DNA of 64,000 nucleotides from Candidatus Scybalocola faecigallinarum (GCA_018711005.1 DVIT01000059.1:1-64000); one strand, 5' to 3'; positions 40,911 through 49,350 are shown, counted from the stretch's first letter. Notes: generated by a model from the letters alone, not told the origin. Made by a program: numbers and translations.

Positions 40911-42257
40911 CTAAAAATCAATCCTCCGACACAGATAGACAGGGATGGTCAACTTCTTTCCAGAGATTCCACCGTAAGTATCCCCTTTCAGGAAGTACAC
41001 CTTATCTACTCTGCCGTCCTCCAGTAAACGGTTAGCTGTTTTTCCGGCATTTTTCCCGGATTTTACTTCTATGGCACAGTCCTCATAGGTGTCAAGGCTC
41101 CTTACCAGGAAATCAATTTCTCCCCCCTTATAAACACCAAAGGCCGGAGCCGTCCCGGCAATCTTTTGTTCCCGGATCAGCTTCTGCAAGTACAGATAGA
41201 CAAAATTTTCATTAACGATCCCTTCAATGGTGGCCGGGTCAGCGCCGGACATTCTGAGAAAATATCTTGCCACACCTACATCGCAGAAATAAAACCGGCT
41301 GTGATAAGTAATGTCCATAATGTTACATTCATTTGCCCGGTCACAGTATCCGATAATATGTGACCGATACAGCCACCCAATGGCCTGATTGACACTTTTC
41401 CTTGTCACCCGGTCGCTTTCTTCATTAAAAATAACCTTTGAAAGCTCTGTCACCAGATTGGCAGAGCCTTTGCTTTCTTTAATCATACTCTGGGCTATGG
41501 AGGGAAAGAGCTGTTCAAACAGATTGATTTCTAATATACTGTCAAAATATCTCTCAGATTCCTCCACGAAAATACGGATGATCCCGGCAAGCTCCTGCCT
41601 GCATTTTTCCAGATCTCCCGTTTCCAACCAGGTTTTGACCACTGCCGGATACCCGCCGATATGAATGTATATATCGTACAAGTCTCTCAGCTCATCATAG
41701 CTCTCATGGGGATCATCTCCCGTAAGGCTTATTTTTTCGTAAAGCTCACATTTCCCGGCTCCACTTAAAAACTCTTCAAACGACAAAGTATCCAGCACCA
41801 TAGCATCTGTATCCCCGGCGGGAAGGAAATAGTCCTTGTTCATAGTTTTCCCCAGATAGCTTCCTGTAACGATAAAATGGCACTGAAATTCCCGAGAAAA
41901 CTGGCGGATCAGAGAAAAAACCCTGGCAGACTCCTGAATCTCATCCACAACAACAATCGTGTCTTTTGTATCCTGAAAATCCGGATCAAACAGAGTAAGG
42001 GCTTTGTGGAGAGGCTTTTCGATCCGGGCCTCTCCCGGCTTCCACTCATTTGACATCTGAAGGCATTGGAGAAATTCCTGGCCGGAAGTCTGCACCATGT
42101 TAATATAAATATACTTTTTATAATTGTCCTTAGCAAACTTATTTAGGATAAACGTCTTTCCCACCTGACGGGCGCCGCTTAGAATCAGCACCTTGCCACT
42201 GTCATTGTTTTTCCACTGGACAAGCTTACTATAAATATCTCTTTTCAGCTCTACCAT
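40911..42257 (-). CDS. AAA_14/DUF4143 ATP-binding protein
   Basis: A 448-residue ATPase with Walker A GARQVGKTF, Walker B IVVVDEIQESARVF and sensor HFIVTGSYLGKTM. The DUF4143 part shows a winged helix (VTRKSVNQAIGWLYRSHIIG) and a PD-(D/E)XK-like end (YKGGEIDFLVRSLDTYEDCA, then IEVKSG), with the ExK motif intact. It is only distantly related to the ATPase at 38652. The gene is bracketed by about 108-bp direct repeats, suggesting that it was moved or duplicated as a unit within the element. Confidence 0.85.
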   Translation of the reverse strand: MVELKRDIYSKLVQWKNNDSGKVLILSGARQVGKTFILNKFAKDNYKKYIYINMVQTSGQEFLQCLQMSNEWKPGEARIEKPLHKALTLFDPDFQDTKDTIVVVDEIQESARVFSLIRQFSREFQCHFIVTGSYLGKTMNKDYFLPAGDTDAMVLDTLSFEEFLSGAGKCELYEKISLTGDDPHESYDELRDLYDIYIHIGGYPAVVKTWLETGDLEKCRQELAGIIRIFVEESERYFDSILEINLFEQLFPSIAQSMIKESKGSANLVTELSKVIFNEESDRVTRKSVNQAIGWLYRSHIIGYCDRANECNIMDITYHSRFYFCDVGVARYFLRMSGADPATIEGIVNENFVYLYLQKLIREQKIAGTAPAFGVYKGGEIDFLVRSLDTYEDCAIEVKSGKNAGKTANRLLEDGRVDKVYFLKGDTYGGISGKKLTIPVYLCRRIDF

Positions 42258-42281
42258 GTATTCCCGCCTTTCTAATCAAAC

Positions 42282-42391
42282 AATGCGCCTGGCACCCATG
42301 TCCAAGCGCATTGCTTTTAATTAAGTCAATAAATAATTTCATGCATCCTCAGATCATATGATATTCCTCATAAAGTTCCTGAAGGTATCCT
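42282..42391. repeat. Direct repeat with REP-like palindrome, copy 2
   Basis: Matches 40636-40743. The hairpin AATGCGC (42282-42288) with GCGCATT (42306-42312) is perfect here. After it lies a decayed copy of the last codons of the 58-residue gene. The remaining spacer to 42506 shows no gene. Confidence 0.7.
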
Positions 42392-42506
42392 CAAGTCACA
42401 GGTTTTCAATGCATTTTTATCCAGGCTATCCCTGGTTTTATTATACACAAATATGGGTAAAATTACAATGAATACAGCGATCCCGCTGTCCTTTTCGAGC
42501 TCTCAT

Positions 42507-42689
42507 TTATTCCCATTTTTTAGACATGTTTTCATTGTATTGTTTCTTTTTATTTAAGCTCCGCACTTTGGCTCTCGGCTCATATTTACCGCAGTGCTGG
42601 CAGTAGCCTTTATGCTCCGCTTCCCGCCCTTTTTGGCACTGGCCTAAAGCCACATAATATTTGCAGGGGACTTCCCGGTATTTTGCCAT
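42507..42689 (-). CDS. 60-residue Cys-rich protein, probable zinc-binding
   Basis: MAKYREVPCKYYVALGQCQK followed by GYCQHCGKYEPRAK gives four cysteines in a C-x8-C-x10-C-x2-C spacing, the look of a small zinc knuckle, with a Lys-rich C-terminus that suits nucleic-acid binding. Start has AGGTGAG upstream. It follows rtcB by 12 nt on the same strand and is probably co-translated, which suggests an RNA-related role by association. Confidence 0.6.
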   Translation of the reverse strand: MAKYREVPCKYYVALGQCQKGREAEHKGYCQHCGKYEPRAKVRSLNKKKQYNENMSKKWE

Positions 42690-42701
42690 GCTCTCACCTC
42701 T

Positions 42702-43817
42702 TTATCTGCCGCCAGCCTTATAGTTATAGACTGGCTTTAATCGTGTCTCAATATCTACAGTATCCCGGATCAGCGGCAGGATCATCTCAATCCCACGATA
42801 GGCAAAAGGAGCCTCATCCAACGTGTCCCGCCCAATACACGTTGAATATATGCCTTTCATCTCCCCTTTAAACTGGGATACGGTATAACTTTCTTTCACA
42901 GCTTCACGCTTCATCAGCCGTCCGGCTCCATGGGGCGCTGACTCATTCCAATCCGGATTGCCTTTGCCACGGCCCATCAGGATACCGTCACGCATATTGA
43001 CAGGAATAATGACCTTCTCCCCGGCTTTAGCGGATACTGCGCCCTTTCTTAAAATCCGATGGCGGCCGGACAGATCCACATAATTATGCTGGGACTCAAA
43101 TTCATCTGAAATCTTCCATTTCATCCCTTTAGCGATTTCATCCAGGATGGCCTGGCGGTTTAAAGACGCAAACTGCTGTACAAGTTTAATGTCATGAAGA
43201 TAATCCTCCATAAGCTGGCCTTCCAGCCAAGTCAGCTCATAGGGAACAGACAAGCCCTGGGCCTTTAAATATTTCTGGCCTTCATTAAGATAGTATTCTG
43301 CCACCATCTTTCCCAGCGCCCGGCTTCCGGTATGGATAGCCAGATAAAGCTGGCCTTCATCGTCTTTATCCACTTCGATAAAATGGTTCCCTGAGCCAAG
43401 GGTGCCAAGGCTGTTCCCAATATAATCCGCTTTTATATGCCGTGAGCATTTCAGGGCTTCAAGATCAAACTGCTCATAAAAACGGTGGGCGCTTTTGCGG
43501 GTATGAAAGCCTGTGGGAACATTTTCCCGGATGATCGTATCCAATCTTTGGAACTCACATTTCTTTTGTTTTATCCGGGCCAAAAGGACGCCGCACCCAA
43601 TATCAATGCCAACTACGCTTGGAAGGAGCTTGTCTGTAAGGGTTGCGGTAAAGCCAATGGTTCCCACCTTTCCCGGATGAACGTCCGGCATGATGCGCAC
43701 CTGGCTGCCGGAAAATGCCTCATTGTCGCAAAGCATCCGGATCTGTGCCAGGGCATAATCTTCTACTATGTCTGTGAATATTTTTGCGGAAGTATAGACT
43801 CCATGAATTGTTTTCAT
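42702..43817 (-). CDS. rtcB: RtcB-family RNA-splicing ligase
   Basis: A 371-residue RtcB. Start at 43817 (MKTIHGVYTSAKIF) has AAAGGA 7 nt upstream; the extra N-terminal residues upstream have no family similarity. Metal and GMP-binding motifs are seen: MPDVHPGKVGTIGF, VVGIDIGCGV, GSGNHFIEV, AIHTGSRALG, and HGAGRLMKR near the end. It joins RNA 2',3'-cyclic phosphate or 3'-phosphate ends to 5'-OH ends. The form is shorter than the E. coli enzyme (about 408). On a mobile defence-rich element it may repair RNA cut by host or phage ribonucleases, an inference. Confidence 0.92.
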   Translation of the reverse strand: MKTIHGVYTSAKIFTDIVEDYALAQIRMLCDNEAFSGSQVRIMPDVHPGKVGTIGFTATLTDKLLPSVVGIDIGCGVLLARIKQKKCEFQRLDTIIRENVPTGFHTRKSAHRFYEQFDLEALKCSRHIKADYIGNSLGTLGSGNHFIEVDKDDEGQLYLAIHTGSRALGKMVAEYYLNEGQKYLKAQGLSVPYELTWLEGQLMEDYLHDIKLVQQFASLNRQAILDEIAKGMKWKISDEFESQHNYVDLSGRHRILRKGAVSAKAGEKVIIPVNMRDGILMGRGKGNPDWNESAPHGAGRLMKREAVKESYTVSQFKGEMKGIYSTCIGRDTLDEAPFAYRGIEMILPLIRDTVDIETRLKPVYNYKAGGR

Positions 43818-43946
43818 ATGTAAATCCTTTCTCAAACAAGGTGCTTTCCGGCCAAAAATGGGCGCAAAAAAGCACCTCTGAAAAGAGATGCAGATCATCC
43901 AACAATCATAGGATAGAATTAAAAGACTGATTTTTACAAAAGTAAA

Positions 43947-44036
43947 TTAATTCCAGCTATAATGACCTTTCTCAAGGACAATCTGCACTCCTGATCCATT
44001 ATGTAACTGATATTTGCTTAAATTTCTCTGTTTCAT
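43947..44036 (-). CDS. 29-residue peptide
   Basis: MKQRNLSKYQLHNGSGVQIV followed by LEKGHYSWN, with GGAGG 5-6 nt before the ATG. No hydrophobic segment or family is recognised. The clean ribosome binding site makes translation plausible. It lies upstream of rtcB on the same strand, possibly a leader peptide, or a free microprotein. Confidence 0.45.
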   Translation of the reverse strand: MKQRNLSKYQLHNGSGVQIVLEKGHYSWN

Positions 44037-44040
44037 CGTT

Positions 44041-44520
44041 GTCCTCCTTTCTTATAGCCAGTGAATAAGTAACCTGTAATCTGTAACGATTACGCCATTA
44101 AGTATAGCGGCAATGTTTCCATCTGTCAATAAAAATCATCTTCGCCGCCTCCGAATCTCTGCCATTGCATCAAAGAATGGCCAGGGCTTCCCAGCTGCAA
44201 GGTCATCCATGCCTTCCTTCAAAAATTGTATCACGCTTAATCCCCCTGCCCTTTCCACCCGCCAAACCATTTAAACCGCCATATTTAAATAGCATAAAAA
44301 CATAACATTTCTCAGTCTCCTATATTAACGGTTTAAACGGTAATCCGGTTTATTAATGCTGTCCCTGATCCAAGACACAATACAGAGTTTACATATCTTT
44401 GAAATCCTGATATACTTATTTTAACGAAATCCTTTCATATTTCCAATCTTAATTCATCTGCTTTTATGATGATTCATTTCTTTAAGCCCACTGCCACTTT
44501 GCTTATCCGGCAAGGCTATC
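44041..44520. other. Right-end non-coding region of the element
   Basis: About 480 bp between the 29-residue peptide and the right attachment half-site. No open frame with a usable start, RNA gene or repeat was recognised. Confidence 0.5.
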
Positions 44521-44580
44521 ACACCCTATCCCAATGCCTGCATACATCTTCAAACTGGACTGGGTCATGATGAGCATTGT
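44520..44580. other. attR: right junction of the 35.8-kb integrated element
   Basis: Element sequence with the half-site arm CCTATCCCAATGCCTG (44525-44540) runs to the shared TTCA (44549-44552), after which permease sequence resumes in frame. Joining this end to the left end gives arms separated by 18 bp centred on TTCA. Confidence 0.8.
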
Positions 44581-44653
44581 GATCCTTTGCATTATCGCTA
44601 CTTTGCTTTACGGTGCTGTCCGCTTTTTTGAAAAGAAATACGGGGACCGATAA
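44549..44653 (+). pseudogene. ABC permease, 3' part separated by element
   Basis: In-frame codons FKLDWVMMSIVILCIIATLL followed by YGAVRFFEKKYGDR and TAA are the last transmembrane helix and tail of the NitT/TauT-type permease cut at 8754. No start codon belongs to it here. Together with 8049-8754 it forms a full 268-residue protein. Confidence 0.9.
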
Positions 44654-44682
44654 GCGCAGTCAACGTGTTGATCCCATTTTTT

Positions 44683-44744
44683 AATTGGTAGTAACTATTC
44701 AGCCATGCATCCGAGCGTGCATGGCTGAATAGTTACAATTGGTA
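44683..44744. repeat. 46-bp perfect palindrome flanked by 8-bp direct repeats
   Basis: Arms of 19 bp (44691-44709 and 44718-44736) are exact reverse complements with an 8-nt loop. On both sides is AATTGGTA (44683-44690 and 44737-44744), like a target-site duplication. It lies between the permease remnant and the copA promoter and may be a miniature inserted palindrome that also acts as terminator. Confidence 0.75.
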
Positions 44745-44765
44745 AATTTTTATTGATTACTGTCC

Positions 44766-44823
44766 TTGACAAATATACCGTTCGGAAGTATACTAAAAAT
44801 ACAGACACCCCTCCCGGGGTATA
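44766..44823 (+). promoter_or_regulatory. copA promoter and probable CsoR operator
   Basis: TTGACA (44766-44771), a 17-bp spacer and TATACT (44789-44794) form a strong sigma-A promoter. About 10 bp downstream lies ACACCCCTCCCGGGGTATAG (44802-44822 region), a GC-centred dyad of the type bound by copper-sensing CsoR. CsoR is encoded downstream of copA. Confidence 0.75.
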
Positions 44824-44854
44824 GAGTACATTTTAAAGGCAGGTGTTTCTGATC

Positions 44855-47518
44855 ATGAAACAATCATTTAATGTTACCGGTATGAGCTGCTCGGCGTGTT
44901 CTGCTCATGTGGAAAAAAGCGTTGCCAAATTATCCGGAGTCAATTCCGTATCCGTTAATCTTTTGGCTGCTTCCATGAAGGTAGACTATGACGAGAACGT
45001 GCTTTCTGCCGATGATATATGTCAGGCTGTGGACCATGCCGGCTATGGCGCATCTCCCAGCCAGCCCGCTTCCGGCACACAAACGACCGCCGGAAGTTCA
45101 AGTGGTACCGGCAGCTTGACTGCTGCCGGTACCACTTCCCGCACAAACCCTTTGGCAGGGGAGATTAAAAATATGAAGTTCCGTCTGATCGTTTCATTTA
45201 TTTTTATGATCCCTCTCATGTATATTGCCATGGGCCACATGGTGGGCCTTCCGGTGCCGTCGATCCTGACAGGCGAGGAAAATGCTGTGATCTTTGCATT
45301 TACCCAGCTTCTTCTTACAGTGCCGGTCATTTATGTCAATCGTAAATACTATATTAATGGCTACAAAATGCTGTTTAAGGGAGCGCCCAATATGGATACC
45401 TTGATCGCTGTGGGCTCAAGTGCGGCTCTGATCTACGGAATTTTTGTCATCTACCTGATGGCCTATGGCCAGGGACACGGCATCCCGGAGCTGGTTCATG
45501 AGTATATGCATGATCTTTATTTTGAATCCGCAGCCATGATCCTTACTTTGATCACCCTTGGAAAGTATCTTGAAACCCGCTCAAAAGGCAAAACCTCCGA
45601 AGCCATTGAAAAGCTTATGGATCTGGCGCCCAAAACAGCCATCCGCATCCGTGATGATGGCACTGAGGAGGAGATCCCGGCTCAAAATGTCCTTCCCGGA
45701 GACCTTCTGCTGATCCGTCCCGGCGCTTCGATTCCCGTGGACGGCCAGGTGGAGGAAGGTCATTCTGCTGTGGATGAATCTGCCCTTACCGGCGAAAGCA
45801 TTCCGGTTGAAAAGAGCAAAGGCGCCAGCGTGCTTTCTGCTTCCATTAACGGCAACGGAGCCTTAAAGATCCGCGCGGTAAAAGTTGGTGAGGACAGCAC
45901 CTTATCCCAGATCATCCGTCTTATCCAGGATGCCAGCGCCAGCAAGGCGCCCATTGCCAAGCTGGCGGATAAGATCAGCGGTATTTTTGTTCCCACGGTT
46001 ATGATCATTGCTCTGGCAGCGTTTCTGATCTGGTACTTTGTTGTGGGTGAAAGTTTCTCCTTTGCCTTATCCATCGGTATTGCCGTCCTTGTCATTTCCT
46101 GTCCCTGCGCCCTTGGCCTTGCCACACCGGTAGCCATTATGGTTGGAACGGGAAAAGGCGCCCAGTACGGTGTACTGATCAAATCCGGGGATGCTTTGGA
46201 AACAGCTCACAAGGTCAACACTGTTGTCCTTGATAAAACCGGAACGATCACTCTTGGAAAGCCCAGAGTTACAGACATCCTTCCTGCGGATCATTTTGAT
46301 ACGGACACATTTTTACAAATCTGCGCTTCCCTGGAACAGCTCTCTGAGCATCCGCTGGCCGGAGCCGTCACAGGCTATGCCAAAGAGCAAAACATTGCCC
46401 TGCTGCCCGTGGACCATTTCCAGGCGGTTCCCGGACGGGGTATCCGGGGAAATATCCAGGGACGGCATTATATTGCCGGAAATCTGAAATTTCTCCAGGA
46501 AGAACAGGTTCCCGGCCTGAACGATCCGAACAGCCCATGGCTTGAAGCGGCGGACCGGCTGGCCGGCCAGGGAAAAACGCCTTTGTTTTTTGCCTGCGAC
46601 GGACATATGGCGGGAATGATCGCTGCTGCAGATGTGGTCAAGCCCACAAGCCAGGCAGCCATTAAAGCATTAAAGCATATGGGCATTAAAGTTGTTATGC
46701 TCACCGGCGATAACCAACGCACCGCTGCCGCAGTGGGACAAACCGTGGGCGCAGATAAAGTTATTTCTGACGTACTTCCCCAGGATAAAGAAAAGGAAGT
46801 GCGCAGCCTTCAGGAAAGCGGCCAGTGCGTTGCCATGGTTGGCGACGGCATTAACGACGCTCCGGCACTGACCCGTGCCGATGTGGGCATTGCCATTGGC
46901 GCCGGTATGGACGTAGCCATTGAGTCTGCGGATATTGTACTCATGAAAAGCGATCTGCTGGATGTGGTGACTGCGATCCAGCTTTCAAAAGCCGTGATCC
47001 GAAATATACGTGAAAACCTGTTTTGGGCGTTCTTTTATAATACCCTTGGGATCCCTCTGGCAGCCGGAATACTGTATCCGCTATTCCAGATAAAGCTGAA
47101 TCCCATGATCGGCGCCGCAGCCATGAGCATCAGCTCTGTATGTGTGGTGACTAATGCTCTCCGGCTGAAATTTTTCAAGCCCAAAGGCATTGCTCCTGTA
47201 AAAACAGAGGATACTGCCAATGTTCATCCGGAGCCTGAAATTACACTGATCCCATCCGGCCATGATCTGTCGGATGCATCCTATAAAAACAATGAAAGCG
47301 AGGAATTTTCTATGGAAAAAACAATGATGATCGAAGGAATGATGTGCAGCCACTGCACAGGCCGTGTCAGCAAAGCATTAAATGACATTGACGGTGTTAC
47401 TGCCGTAGTGAGCCTTGAGGACAAAAATGCAAAGATCACCTTAAGCAAAGATGTCAGCGATGATGTACTGATCAAGGCCGTGACCGATGCCGGATATGAA
47501 GTTACCTCCCTGGTATAA
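44855..47518 (+). CDS. copA: Copper-exporting P1B-type ATPase with fused CopZ-like domain
   Basis: An 887-residue Cu+ exporter. The N-terminal heavy-metal domain has GMSCSACSAHV. Eight transmembrane helices surround the A-domain TGES, the ion-binding SCPCALG, the phosphorylation site DKTGTIT, the SEHPL motif and GDGINDAP. The C-terminus carries an extra 68-residue heavy-metal domain (IEGMMCSHCTGRVSKALNDI), as in a CopZ chaperone. That fusion is unusual for CopA, which normally ends after the last helix. The start at 44855 is weakly served by AGG about 11 nt upstream. It is followed by csoR, giving a complete copper homeostasis unit. Confidence 0.95.
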   Translation: MKQSFNVTGMSCSACSAHVEKSVAKLSGVNSVSVNLLAASMKVDYDENVLSADDICQAVDHAGYGASPSQPASGTQTTAGSSSGTGSLTAAGTTSRTNPLAGEIKNMKFRLIVSFIFMIPLMYIAMGHMVGLPVPSILTGEENAVIFAFTQLLLTVPVIYVNRKYYINGYKMLFKGAPNMDTLIAVGSSAALIYGIFVIYLMAYGQGHGIPELVHEYMHDLYFESAAMILTLITLGKYLETRSKGKTSEAIEKLMDLAPKTAIRIRDDGTEEEIPAQNVLPGDLLLIRPGASIPVDGQVEEGHSAVDESALTGESIPVEKSKGASVLSASINGNGALKIRAVKVGEDSTLSQIIRLIQDASASKAPIAKLADKISGIFVPTVMIIALAAFLIWYFVVGESFSFALSIGIAVLVISCPCALGLATPVAIMVGTGKGAQYGVLIKSGDALETAHKVNTVVLDKTGTITLGKPRVTDILPADHFDTDTFLQICASLEQLSEHPLAGAVTGYAKEQNIALLPVDHFQAVPGRGIRGNIQGRHYIAGNLKFLQEEQVPGLNDPNSPWLEAADRLAGQGKTPLFFACDGHMAGMIAAADVVKPTSQAAIKALKHMGIKVVMLTGDNQRTAAAVGQTVGADKVISDVLPQDKEKEVRSLQESGQCVAMVGDGINDAPALTRADVGIAIGAGMDVAIESADIVLMKSDLLDVVTAIQLSKAVIRNIRENLFWAFFYNTLGIPLAAGILYPLFQIKLNPMIGAAAMSISSVCVVTNALRLKFFKPKGIAPVKTEDTANVHPEPEITLIPSGHDLSDASYKNNESEEFSMEKTMMIEGMMCSHCTGRVSKALNDIDGVTAVVSLEDKNAKITLSKDVSDDVLIKAVTDAGYEVTSLV
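47312..47518 (+). other. Possible internal start producing free CopZ-like chaperone
   Basis: Within copA an ATG at 47312 is preceded by GAGGAA about 6 nt upstream and opens a complete 68-residue CxxC heavy-metal chaperone (MEKTMMIEGMMCSHCTGRVS). The length matches a free CopZ. Internal initiation would give both a fused and a free form. Confidence 0.45.
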
Positions 47519-47529
47519 ATAATTTTTAA

Positions 47530-47559
47530 GGATTACTGCCGCTTTCCCGGCAGTAATCC
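47530..47559 (+). terminator. Hairpin after copA
   Basis: A 12-bp perfect stem (47530-47541 and 47548-47559) followed by a weak T stretch. It probably limits read-through from copA to csoR. A further inverted repeat TATGGTATT (47652-47660) and AATACCATA (47697-47705) lies before csoR. Confidence 0.7.
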
Positions 47560-47721
47560 TTCAGTTTCGGTGTTTTGCGCGACACAAAGTTATAAAATTT
47601 TATGCAGGCATGAAATTTATGATCTTTTGTCGCTTGTCTCATATCATTTTTTATGGTATTTTATTGCTTGCAGTATTCCAGCGCTGCCAGGCGCTTAATA
47701 CCATACAAAGGAGGCTGTACT

Positions 47722-47985
47722 GTGAAGGCAGATAAAAAGAATATTACCCGTCTTTTAAAAACCGCCCGCGGTCAGATCGACGGAATACTGAACATGGTGG
47801 AGGAAGACCGGTACTGTATTGATATTTCCAATCAGCTTCTGGCAACTCAGGCCATTTTAAATAAGATCAATAAAGAAATCCTTCATGCCCATATGGAGCA
47901 TTGTGTTAAAGAATCTATGGGCAGCGAAGGCTCATCCCAAAAGATCGATGAGATTTTAACACTTATTGATAAAATGATGAAATAA
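47722..47985 (+). CDS. csoR: Copper-sensing repressor CsoR (CsoR/RcnR/FrmR family)
   Basis: An 87-residue helical repressor that starts at GTG 47722, 7 nt after AAAGGAGG; no ATG fits. It shows ITRLLKTARGQIDGILNMVE and the metal-ligand pattern Cys (DRYCIDISNQ), His and Cys (HAHMEHCVKE), which is the Cu(I) C-H-C set of CsoR. Apo-CsoR represses copA through the G/C-rich dyad before it. It lies 14 nt upstream of the aminopeptidase gene, so the latter may be co-transcribed. Confidence 0.9.
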   Translation: MKADKKNITRLLKTARGQIDGILNMVEEDRYCIDISNQLLATQAILNKINKEILHAHMEHCVKESMGSEGSSQKIDEILTLIDKMMK

Positions 47986-47998
47986 GGAGTGTCTATTC

Positions 47999-49294
47999 AT
48001 GTCTCTAAATGATTCTACCCGGCATTTATTCGATTTTCTGGAAGCAGGCGTGTCCCCTTTCCACACGGTTTCCCATGCAGCCGCCCAACTGGATGCTGCC
48101 GGATTTATTCCACTGGATTTTAAAGATGCCTGGGCACTGGTTCCGGGAAATTCCTATTACTGCCGGACATTTTCCGGCGAGCTTTTTGCGTTTAAGCTGG
48201 GAAAGAAACTGAAATTGGAAAATGGCATCCGTATTGCCGGAGGCCATACCGACTGGCCATGCTTAAAATTAAAGCCAGCGCCTACCTTTACCCAGAAAGG
48301 GTATATCCAGGCTAATGTGGAAGTTTATGGCGGCCCTATTTTAAATACGTTTTTTGACCGGCCTTTATCCGTTGCCGGAAAGCTTGCTCTGCGCAGCAGC
48401 GATCTTCTTCATCCTCAGATCCGCTACATCGATCTGAAAAAGCCGGTATGCATTATCCCCAACCTGGCGATCCACATGAATCGTAAGGTGAATGAAGGGG
48501 TGCCCATTGACCAGCAGGCACATCTGATGCCTGTTCTTGGAATGGTAGAAGATACGCTGAACCAGGGAGATCTTCTCCTGGAATATATTGCAGATCATGA
48601 GCAGATCGATCCAAAGGATATCCTGGATTATGAGCTTTATTTGTATAATATGGATCTGCCCGTATCCATGGGGCTTCATGAGGAATTTATCAGCGCTCCC
48701 CGTCTGGATGACACAACGGCAGTTTCCGCAATCATTCACGGGCTGATTGAAAGTACACCATCCGATACGATTTGTCTTGGCGCCCTTTTTGACAATGAAG
48801 AAATCGGCAGCCGTACAAAGCAGGGGGCCGATGCCTGGACATTAAACCTTGTCCTTGAAAAAATATGGGCTGCATTTGGAAAATCCGCAGCAGAATGCTA
48901 CAGCCACATTAGTGACAGCATGATCTTATCCATTGACGTTGGCCACGGATATCATCCCAATTATACATCCACCAGTGATATTACTACATTTCCTGTCCTT
49001 GGACAGGGCTTTGTCATTAAATCTGACAGCAACCAAAAGTATGCCTGGGATTGCGAAGCCGTTGGCGCCATGCTCCAGCTGTGCCAGCACTATCAGATCC
49101 CCTGCCAGCGTTTTGCAAAGCGTTCCGGCGCAGCCGGAGGCGGAACGATCGCATCTCTTGTTTCCTCCCATATTCCTCTGAAAACTGTGGATATGGGTGT
49201 ACCTCTCCTGGCTATGCATTCCTCCCGGGAACTGATGGCCGCAAAAGACCAGGATGCCCTGGAAAATGCAGTCAGAGCCTTTATGAGCCTTTAA
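47999..49294 (+). CDS. apeB: M18-family aminopeptidase
   Basis: A 431-residue metallo-aminopeptidase of family M18 (aspartyl aminopeptidase-like). Zinc-site motifs are GGHTDWPCLKLKP (His and Asp), FDNEEIGSRTKQGA (catalytic Glu pair) and SIDVGHGYHPNY, and a C-terminal GGGTIASLVSSHI plus VPLLAMHSSRE. It removes N-terminal acidic or neutral residues from peptides in the cytoplasm, forming large oligomers in characterised members. AAGGAG precedes the start. A bidirectional terminator separates it from yajC. Confidence 0.93.
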   Translation: MSLNDSTRHLFDFLEAGVSPFHTVSHAAAQLDAAGFIPLDFKDAWALVPGNSYYCRTFSGELFAFKLGKKLKLENGIRIAGGHTDWPCLKLKPAPTFTQKGYIQANVEVYGGPILNTFFDRPLSVAGKLALRSSDLLHPQIRYIDLKKPVCIIPNLAIHMNRKVNEGVPIDQQAHLMPVLGMVEDTLNQGDLLLEYIADHEQIDPKDILDYELYLYNMDLPVSMGLHEEFISAPRLDDTTAVSAIIHGLIESTPSDTICLGALFDNEEIGSRTKQGADAWTLNLVLEKIWAAFGKSAAECYSHISDSMILSIDVGHGYHPNYTSTSDITTFPVLGQGFVIKSDSNQKYAWDCEAVGAMLQLCQHYQIPCQRFAKRSGAAGGGTIASLVSSHIPLKTVDMGVPLLAMHSSRELMAAKDQDALENAVRAFMSL

Positions 49295-49310
49295 GCATAT
49301 ATAAAGGCGC

Positions 49311-49350
49311 ATAAAAATAAGCCGACACTAAAGCGCCGGCTTATTTTTAT
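49311..49350. terminator. Bidirectional terminator
   Basis: Perfect 14-bp stem (49311-49324 and 49337-49350) with A-run and T-run flanks, placed between convergent apeB and yajC. Confidence 0.88.

Noticed and set aside
8751-44552. Prophage
   Set aside because: No capsid, portal, terminase, tail, holin or lysin gene was found in 35.8 kb; Rad52-like and YqaJ genes also occur on mobilizable elements.
8751-44552. Self-transmissible conjugative element
   Set aside because: No VirB4, VirD4-type coupling protein or other type IV secretion gene is visible, so only mobilization is supported.
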